Below the pieces are notes generated by a model. That model did not search any database. It was not told the DNA's origin and saw only the letters and a program-made list of their open reading frames with translations. Shown here one piece after another: positions 56,543 through 64,000 of a DNA stretch of 64,000 nucleotides. This DNA is from Cephalotus follicularis. Lineage: Eukaryota; Streptophyta; Magnoliopsida; Oxalidales; Cephalotaceae. The stretch is from positions 338,063-402,062 of the forward strand of contig BDDD01000261.1 of assembly GCA_001972305.1 (NCBI GenBank), given 5' to 3'. A program made the position numbers and the translations under genes. Numbering within the stretch: position 1 is the stretch's first letter; the number at the start of each line of letters is the position of its first letter.

Positions 56543-57130
56543 TGCCAGTATTATGGTCCGCGTCTCTAAGAGAGTGGAAAATTTTTTATAGTTAGGGATT
56601 GGTGATCCCTTTTTTGGGGATTCCTCTCTCTTGGAAAGCTGATGCCTTAGGTTATCCTTTGTTAGCTCTGGGCCCCCCTTTCATTCATGCTTCTTCCTTG
56701 GAGCACTTCTTGAGTGCTCCTCTTTTTCCTACTCATCAGACCAAGAAGTCTTCTGCTTCCTGGCTGCCAAACCCTCCTCTGAGTTCACATACTTCTCTGC
56801 TCTTCTAAGGAGGTCTGCCATATCATGGGCTGGCTTTTTCATTAGTGAGAAGGTAAATGCCGAGTTGTCTCTCAAACCGCTGTTCAAAGCTGCCAGGGCA
56901 AAATAGGGCTCCAAGTCCTGCACCATCAGAGACACTTTATTAAACCGATTCAGGTAGTCTCTGAGGGACTCATTCTTCTCCTACACCACGTTGATCAGAT
57001 GATTCAAATTCTTTCTTTGGGTGGTGCTATTGAGGAACTTGGTGACAAACATCTCGCTGAATTGGTCAAAATTTGCCACTTATTTGGGGGGCAACGTGGC
57101 TTACCACATCTGAGCTGCTCCTGTCAAAGT
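56543..57130 (-). pseudogene. Gag fragment of the second Tat element, cut by the next insertion
   Basis: Encodes DLEPYFALAALNSGLRDNSA and KPAHDMADLLRRAEKYVNSE, homologous to 7980-8150. Sequence of this element ends at 57130, where an LTR starting TGTAACGCCCCG begins. The N-terminal gag and 5' LTR are not in the window. Confidence 0.78.
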
Positions 57131-58718
57131 TGTAACGCCCCGTAGCAGTTGTGAAACTTTTTCTATGGTGTATAATTTGTTTTTTTATGGGCTTTGGACT
57201 TATTTGAGTAAGAGAGGAAAGTTAAGTGTTGATTTTGTTATAAGCCCAAGTGTAAAGAGTGATTAGAGATAGTTGGAGGACTTTTATGCAAAGCTTGTTG
57301 AGGAAGCTTCCAAGTCCCAAGGTTTAATGATGGCTTAAGTTGGGATTAGTGTGGAGATATTTGAGTTGTGGCCATCCTTTCTTCTAGCTTCAGCAGGTTA
57401 GAGACTTTTAGAGAGAGAGAGTTCTAGTTTTCTTCTTATTTCCGTTCTTAGTGCCTGGACCAGTGGAAGCTTGAAGCTTCCGATCCCAGCAAGAAGAACA
57501 AGCGGATGAGGAAAGAAGTAGTCAAGCCAGAGGAAGAGCGTAGTAGAAAAGAAGATACGTTAGTGTCCAAGGAAGTACCAAAAACTGTGAGTGGGACATC
57601 CCTTCTATGTTTCTAGTTGTTTCATGATGTTCTTGATAACTTTTTCAGTTTTCAATTTCTAGTACAGTGAGAGCTTTCTTACGAGAATTGTTTCCCTAGC
57701 GTCTTTGTATGTTTCCTTGACAGAAGAGAGAGAGAGAGAGAGTTTTCGAGCACTAGAGCTCAAGTTTCTTCTAAGTGAATTAGTCACTTTCAAGATAAGG
57801 TAATGCGTACGTGCTCAACCCCACTCCTCGACCTACTATGGTCTATGATGGGAACTCGAGCGATTTTGCCCCCAGGTCATACCTGGATCTCCTTTACACT
57901 ATTGTCTATGATGGTGTTTAGGGTTTGAGTGCAACCGAGCACTATGTACATAGCTCCAACCTCCTCAGTCTACTATTGTCTATGATGGGAAGCCGAGTGA
58001 GACTGTCCCCAGGTCCTACATGGATCTCCTTTATACTATTGTCTATGATGGTGTTTAGGGTTTGAGTACAGCAGAGGTAAGTTTCCAGAATAGAGATTAG
58101 AGCCTTTCAGTAAGTCTTCTAGAGGAGGACTTTGTCCTCAGCAGTCATGCCTTCAGTTAAGAGGAGGACTTTGTCCTCGGCAGTCATGCCATCAACTCAT
58201 ATAAGTAAGTAAAGCAAAGAAATAGTAAGCACAGAGGAGAACCATGGGTTCTCGGCAGATACTGCCAAGCAGGCTTTGGCCTAGATTAGCTCAGCTCAGG
58301 CCACTATAAGTTGGCAACTATATTATGTAAACAGCAAAGCAAGCATAGCAAAGAAAAGCCAGTTCTCAGATTAGTTGTTCTCCTCGGGTTTTTAGCCGAG
58401 AAGGACCCCAGCACTTCTTCAGAACACTTTCTTTCAACAGTTGTAAATCTTAAGTTTATTTCAGCCTTGTATGGACGTTCTAGAATCAGCTAAGCAGAGA
58501 AAAGAGTAAGTTTTTCAAGTAGTTTGAGCCTTTCTTTATTGTATGTCATGACAAGCAGGAAAGGAGTTGGATCCTCTGCCCCGGTTGCCCTTTTAGCTGC
58601 GCGTCCAGCCCAGGCTTTCTCCTCCAGCAGTCTAAGTTTGAGAGGGTTATTGGGAAGAGGAGCGCCATCCCTGGTAGGACACGTGTCCCATAGTTAGAGC
58701 GGGAACGGGTCCTGACAA
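57131..58718 (+). repeat. 5' LTR of the second gag-only element
   Basis: About 1.59 kb from TGTAACGCCCCGTAGCAG to CCTGACA. It includes a 137-bp tandem duplication from about 57833 (CTACTATGGTCTATGATGGG, then again at 57970) and a GA microsatellite near 57722-57742. The exact end is uncertain by about 3 bases. Confidence 0.83.
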
Positions 58719-58720
58719 CA

Positions 58721-58731
58721 TGGTATCAGAG
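58721..58731 (+). promoter_or_regulatory. Primer binding site (tRNA-Met initiator type)
   Basis: TGGTATCAGAG immediately inside the 5' LTR. Confidence 0.85.
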
Positions 58732-58856
58732 AGTAGGTTTGAGTTTTTCCTTGTGCTTTCTCTGTTAGTTAGTGGGGTATCATGTTGGGTTGCATTCATT
58801 CATTGCATATTGTTGTGACATTTTCGTGATACGTTAGTACGTTATTGTAGAAGACA

Positions 58857-60188
58857 ATGCCACCTCGGACACGTAGCGAAGGTCATGCAGTTTATGGCAG
58901 AGGTCATGGAAGAGGCCGAGGAAGAGCGATTCCTCGCTAAACAGTGGAGCAAGAGGTTCCTATAGAAGTACCAGAGGAGCCTATCCCAGCAGCGCAGTCA
59001 GTTGCGCGTACGACTCCTCTGATGCCCGCAAGTGGACCTACAGAGTTGATGTAGGTGATGACGACTTAGGTCCAAACTATGGGTTTGGCCAGTCCTCAAC
59101 CTCTTCCTGTGGAACGCATGCAACGGTTGGGATCAACATCCTTTGAGGGAAGAGGAGACCCCATGGATGTAGATATGTGGTTGAACCACCTAGAAGAAAT
59201 CTTCGTTCAGTTGGAGATAACTGAGGACATGAGGGCAAGGAATGCATCTTTCTTTCTTGCAAGAGGTGAACGAATATGGTGGGATGCTCCTGTAGCTCGC
59301 CACGAGAGCTTGGCAGAGATCACGTGGGAGAAGTTCAAGAAGGAGTTTAGACAGTACATCTTCCCACCCACTTTCGTTAAAGAGAAGAGAAAAGAGTTTT
59401 TGTATCTGCGGCAAGGTAATGGGACTGTATCTCAATACGAGTATCGTTTTATGGACTTGTCCCATTTTGCTCCAGCCCTGGTAGCAGATCAAGAGGAGCG
59501 ATGTCAAAAGTTTCTTGAGGGCCTTGGACCCAAGATCAGACATATGGTATCCGTCACCACGTAGTTGGTGTTCGGAGATTTGGTGGAAGCTGCCAAGAGA
59601 GTAGAGTTGAGCCTAGTAGACCAGAGGATGCGTCAAGAGCAAGGATTGAAGAGATCCTCATCTCAGTCTGAGCAGGCAGAGAACCCCTCCAAGGCTCAGA
59701 AAAAATGGGAACCTCAGTCCTTAGGCAATGTCAGAAGAGGAGCTTCTCAGTAGACACAGATGACTCCAGTTACTAGCAGTGTTCAAGGGAGTTCTTATCA
59801 GAGCAACAAAGCGCCTCAGTGTGAAGTTTGTGGCAAGTTGCATTCAGGAGAATGAAAGATGGGAAGTTCTGCTTGTTACAGGCGCGGCGAGGAAGGGCAC
59901 ATAAAGAGAGATTGCCCGCAACAATCTCTTAGTGAAGCGATGACGCTTGCGACAGCATTAGTGAAGAAGCAGACCACGGCCAGTGGTTTGACCCAGTCAT
60001 CTCAGCCATCAGGAGCGCAGAGAATGAGTTATACAGCACCCCGCACCAGTACAGCTAGAGCTGGTGGTGGCAGACCTCCAAGTAGACCAGGGGCTACAGC
60101 AAGAGTTTACTCCCTTCTCATAGGGGCGGATATGACAGCACCAGACATGCCACCAGGAGAGATCTTGCATCTTATGTTTCTCCTTTAG
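58857..60188 (+). pseudogene. Gag of the second gag-only element, fossil
   Basis: The gag domain is clear at 59079-59564: STSFEGRGDPMDVDMWLNHL, ITWEKFKKEFRQYIFPPTFV, LRQGNGTVSQYEYRFMDLSH and RCQKFLEGLGPKIRHMV. A zinc-knuckle-like motif (CYRRGEEGHIKRDC) lies near 59875-59916, followed by a Ser/Gln/Thr/Arg-rich tail ending at 60188 with GRPPSRPGATARVYSL. This tail resembles the link to protease in chromovirus-type polyproteins, but no protease follows. Interrupted fossil. Confidence 0.84.
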
Positions 60189-60316
60189 TAGGATAAGTTA
60201 AGTTATAGTATCTGTTAGTTGAGCATAGTTGCAGAGAATCCAAAGATGATAGAATAGTTTTTCCTAAGGTTTGACTTGAGGAATTTTAAGGACAAAATTT
60301 CTTAAGGTGGGGAGGA
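60189..60316 (+). promoter_or_regulatory. Short leader and polypurine tract before the 3' LTR
   Basis: No coding. AAGGTGGGGAGGA (60304-60316) directly precedes the LTR start TGTAACGGCCCG. Confidence 0.75.
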
Positions 60317-61255
60317 TGTAACGGCCCGTAGCAGTTTTGAAACTTTTTCTATGGTATATAATTTTTGTTTTTATGGGCTTTGGACTTATTTAAGTAAGAG
60401 AGGAAAGTTAAGTGTTGATTTTGTTATAAGCCCAAGTGTAAAGAGTGATTAGAGATAGTTGGAGGACTTTTATGCAAAGCTTGTTGAGGAAGCTTCCAAG
60501 TCCCAAGGTTTAATGATGGCTTAAGTTGGGATTAATGTGGAGATATTTGAGTTGTGGCCATCCTTTCTTCTAGCTTCAGCAGGTTAGAGAGTTTTAGAGA
60601 GAGAGTTCTAGTTTTCTTCTTCTTTCCGTTCTTAGCGCCTGGACCAGATAAAATTTGAAGCATCCAATCCCAGCAAGAAGAACAAGCGAACGAGGAAAGA
60701 AGTAGTCAAGCCAGAGGAAGAGTGTAGTAGAAAAGAAGAGACGTTAGCATCCAAGGAAGTAGCAAGAACTGTGAGTGGGACATCCCTTCTTTGTTTCTAG
60801 TTGTTTCATGATGTTCTTGATAACTCTTTAAGTTTTCAATTTCCAGTACAGTGAGAGCTTTCTAATGGGAAATTGTTTCCCTAGCGTCTTTGTATGTTTC
60901 CTTGACAGAAGAGAGGGAGAGAGAAAGTTTTCGAGCACTAGAGCTCAAGTTTCTTCTAAGTGAATTAGTCACTTTCCAGATAAGGTAACGCATACGTGCT
61001 CAACCCCACTCCTCAGCCTACTATTGTCTATGATGGGAAGTCGAGCGAGTCTGTCCCCAGGTCCTACCTGGATCTCCTTTACACTATTGTCTATGATGGT
61101 GTTTAGGGTTTGAGTGCAGCTGATCACTATGTACATAGCTCCAACCTCCTCGGTCTACTATTGTCTATGATGGGAAGCCGACCGAGACTATCCCTAGGTC
61201 CTACATGGATCTCCTTTACACTATTGTCTATGATGGTGTTTAGGGTTTGAGTACA
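60317..61255 (+). repeat. 3' LTR of the second gag-only element, truncated
   Basis: Matches the first 940 bases of the 5' LTR, including the 137-bp duplication, and stops at GAGTACA where the next LTR starts. Confidence 0.83.
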
Positions 61256-62640
61256 TGATAAGCATAAAAATGTGTGATTTTAATGATTTATTTATTATCT
61301 TTTTATGCTTGAAATAGACTACTGTGGTGGTGTTTATGTGATTTTTAGGTATTATGATTATTATTGCAGAATAAGAGAAAATGGAGCTAAAACATTACTT
61401 TTCGAGTTAAAGTGGTTTGAAGTCAAAGATCGGTTAAATAGTGCACCCACTTAAGCGAGAGAAGTAAAAATTTAAAGCTCAGAAGATATTAAATATTGGG
61501 CTCATTTTGTTCATAAAATTATTTGGAGCACTTTTAGTTCTTGGGCCAATTCATTCTGAAGTTTAGATGAAGAGATATTGCAAGAAAACAGACATTGAAG
61601 CATTTGAAGCCATATGCCACGTGTCATCATCTGCATCAAGCCTCATTCCATTATGCGCATCCCATGCCAGCATGCGCTGCCGAGCCCAACATAAGCCTCC
61701 ATTAGCCCACATGCGCATCAAGTCTTCAGCCTTGCCTCCATCAGAATCAAGCCCACCATACACGCATGCATGCATCAGCCGGCCTTGTAAGGAATTGAAG
61801 ACATCAAACGCCACGGATAACATGCGCTCAACATCCTGCATCAACACATGCATTCATCGAGCCCACATATGCACAACAATCAGCCCATGCGTCACGAATC
61901 CAAGCAACAAATGAGCCGCCAAATAACACTTCAGTGCATGTATCAAATACGAAAAAAAAACGTTGTAATAAATTGTTTTAAGTTAGTCGGCTACAAAAAT
62001 ATATATATATGGCATAAAGCGATGAATTAAGTAGACAATTAAGAGAGAGACAGTAGACAGTAGGAGACGCAGCTGGCAGTGGAAGGATGAAGAATTCATT
62101 GAAGATATCTGCTTTCATCGTCATGTCCGGCTAAGTATTTTTAATCCCTAGATGTAGATGAACCCAATGTTATATATATATTTTAGTTTTGGTTTCAAGT
62201 TTAATTGCATGTTTATGAGACACTTTCTCTTGTTAATGTAGTGACAATATTGATGAGAGTAATTTTTAATATATAAAATCTGCTTTGATGATTTATTGTT
62301 ATTAACATTATTTCATCTATATTATGCAATACTTTTTTTATGTGACTGAACCAGTGACAGCCTTTAACCAATCAACCTTTTGAGAGTATCAAGGTGTGAC
62401 AGGATAGGTTGTACCTAGGTTAAATCACTGGTTTGTTGTGTTAACCAAAGACACCCTTTAACCAATCAACCTTTTGAGAGTATCAATGTTTGATAGGATA
62501 GGTTGTACCTAGGTTAATTCGGTAAATTTCTGCGCTAAACTGAAACTTGTGCCATGAATTTGAATATATATATATACATGCGGGGATTCTCACATCTACG
62601 AGATTGCTGTTTCATATTACTTTTCTTATTTATTAATTTT
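61256..62640 (+). repeat. LTR of the window-end Athila relative (end not well defined)
   Basis: Homologous on the plus strand to the LTR at 39207-40704 read in reverse. Contains ATGCATGC-rich words, a TA-rich run near 61997-62008, and the duplicated segment at 62340-62515. An open frame at 61567-61914 is LTR sequence, not a gene. Confidence 0.65.
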
Positions 62641-62753
62641 CTTTTTTCATTTTAGATAGATGCATGCTAGGTCGCCGATCATTAGATTCCGAAATACATA
62701 CTTGCGACCTAGAGATTGAAAGAGCCCTTGCTGCCATCAGAGTAAACAACAAA

Positions 62754-63990
62754 ATGGGTGAAAATCATAACGAGCCCCAAATACGGCCCTTAAGTGAACA
62801 CTTGACTCCAGGTGCTTACACCACTGCCTCGTGTATTAGGTCGCCTGCTGTCCAAGCAGCTCAATATGAGATCAAGTACAGTATTATTAATATGTTACCA
62901 TCCTTTTATGGACTTGCCAATGAGGAACCGTACAAGCATTTAGATGAATTCATTGAGATTTACTCTACGTTTAAAATTCAGAACTTGTCGGAGGATGCCC
63001 TTAAGCTAATCTTATTTCCATTCTCATTGAAAGATAGAGCTAAACAATGGTTACATTCCTTAGACTCCGTAATCATCACCACGTGGGCACAATTATAACA
63101 TGAGTTCCTCAAGAAATATTTTCCCATAGGTCGAACCAACCAAATAAGATGAGCTCTTACTAGCTTTTCACAGCAAGATGGTGAGCAGTTCCATGAGTCA
63201 TGGGAAAGATTAAAGGATCTCATCCGAAAATGTCCCCATCATGCCGCTCCTCAATGGCAGTTAGTCCAATGCTTCTATGATGGACTGACTGCACAAAATA
63301 GACAGATGGTGGATGCTTCTTGTGGAGGTACATTCATGAATAAAAGTGAGGAGGAGGCTTGGCATTTATTTGAGTCCCTCAGCGAGAACTCTTTGCATCA
63401 TTTATCATCCAGAGTAGAGTCCTCCGCAATAAGTACTCAAAATAATGGAGGTATTCATGAGGTGAGCCAATTTGAGACCATCAAGGCTAAGGTGGACATC
63501 CTATCACAAAAGTTAGATAAAGTGCTAACCATAGGAATGCTTCCTACGCAATCTACTCAGACTTCCATTGCACATGAGGCTTGCACTTTATGTGCCAGCC
63601 CAACACATTATATGAGTGATTGGCCGCTTGCTGTGCATTATCCGGATTTTATTCAAGAACAAGCACAAGCAATACAAGGATTCCAACGACTGGAAAATGA
63701 CCCATATTCCAACATGTAAAACCCGGGATGGAGGAATCACCGTAATTTTTCATGGAAGCGGCCCAATACAAGCCAAAATCCCCCGTATAGGCAAGAAAAT
63801 TCCTTTCCTTATATGAATGCCTATCGGGATGTACCACAAGCTAATATTCCACCACCTCAAACACCCATGGCAAATGAAGATAAAATGGATAAGATACTAT
63901 TTGCGTTAGATGGGATCAATAAGAACAGTCAGAAATATGATCAGGTCATTCACTCCCATACCCAATCTACCTCCAAATTGGAAACGCAAA
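62754..63990 (+). pseudogene. Gag of the window-end Athila relative, fossil
   Basis: Starts MGENHNEPQIRPLSEHLTPG. It shares INMLPSFYGLANEEPYKHLD, LILFPFSLKDRAKQWLHSLD and KAKVDILSQKLDKVLTIG with the gag at 37747-38991, and continues with CTLCASPTHYMSD. Similarity to the nested copy is high, around 90% by eye. It continues beyond the window. Interrupted fossil. Confidence 0.82.
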
Positions 63991-64000
63991 TAGGACAGTT

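Larger units (their letters stand above)
48862..57130 (-). mobile_element. Second Tat-lineage element, diverged and truncated, with the same antisense gene
   Basis: On the minus strand: gag (cut off at 57130 by the next element), protease, reverse transcriptase, RNase H domains, integrase, a repeat-bearing spacer, the antisense gene (plus strand) and a short LTR remnant. Pol domains match the complete Tat element in order and are clearly homologous but diverged, and its LTR remnant is of the type at 2753-3239. There are many breaks throughout, so it is older than the complete Tat element. Confidence 0.87.
57131..61255 (+). mobile_element. Second gag-only LTR element (TR-GAG-like), 3' end truncated
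   Basis: 5' LTR, Met-initiator primer site, a gag region, polypurine tract and a partial 3' LTR. Only about 1.6 kb lies between the LTRs and contains gag alone. It differs in LTR length and gag sequence from the element at 19286, so the window holds two independent gag-only families. The LTRs look about 95% alike by eye. The 3' LTR stops at 61255 where an Athila-type LTR begins. Gag is interrupted. Confidence 0.82.
61256..64000 (+). mobile_element. Second copy of the gag-protease-type Athila relative, running off the window
   Basis: An LTR starting TGATAAGCATAAAAATG and gag closely similar to the nested element at 33452-40704, but in plus orientation. LTR-like sequence runs to about 62640 and carries two tandem copies of a segment with CAACCTTTTGAGAGTATCAA (from about 62340 and 62455). 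No clear primer site is seen between LTR and gag. It is interrupted and only its 5' half is in view. Confidence 0.8.

Noticed and set aside
58721-58731. tRNA-like sequence (TGGTATCAGAG; also at 24387-24398)
   Set aside because: These are primer binding sites complementary to a tRNA 3' end; no cloverleaf surrounds them, and no tRNA gene was found in the window.
61567-61914. 115-codon plus-strand frame
   Set aside because: LTR sequence of the window-end Athila relative, homologous to the LTR frames above in a different reading, not a gene.

Overview
This is a plant nuclear segment, most likely from a eudicot. It is made almost entirely of LTR retrotransposons stacked beside and inside one another. 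I recognise no host protein gene, rRNA or tRNA gene. The plant assignment rests on the Tat and Athila lineages of Ty3/gypsy, Ty1/copia LTRs, tRNA-type primer sites (Met-initiator and Asp-like) and a hAT-type miniature element. The species cannot be read from the sequence.

Layout: 1-699 is unassigned. 700-3239 is a minus-strand Tat fragment (start of protease, gag, 5' LTR). 3240-5969 and 17774-19285 are the oldest-looking non-LTR DNA; they hold a 240-bp hAT MITE and a 244-bp tandem duplication. A complete-length Tat element (5970-17768, target duplication ACTGT) sits in the second copy of that duplication. 19286-26780 is a minus-strand gag-only element with LTRs of about 3 kb. 26781-28600 is a patchwork of an inverted Athila LTR piece, an integrase scrap and a probable copia LTR. 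28601-47058 is an Athila element. Its reverse transcriptase is split by a second, gag-protease-only Athila relative (33452-40704, target duplication AATAC), and its 3' LTR is split by a copia solo LTR (45033-46224, target duplication TTAAT). 47061-48861 is a copia 3' end. 48862-57130 is a second, diverged Tat element on the minus strand. 57131-61255 is another gag-only element. 61256 to the window end is a further copy of the gag-protease-only Athila type.

All these elements are fossils with interrupted reading frames. The nesting and the LTR differences counted by eye agree on order: the outer Athila and the 3-kb-LTR element are older, while the inserted Athila relative and the complete Tat element are young, with LTR pairs about 98% alike.

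The most notable content is a gene-like unit on the strand opposite to gag-pol in both Tat elements. It has three coding blocks separated by two short introns with matching boundaries, a shared RQGFYACRNW motif and a coiled coil, and in one element a TATA box of its own. Other points of interest are two independent gag-only elements, LTRs filled with palindromic GCGTCGACGC-type motifs, and several LTR-internal or spacer minisatellites.
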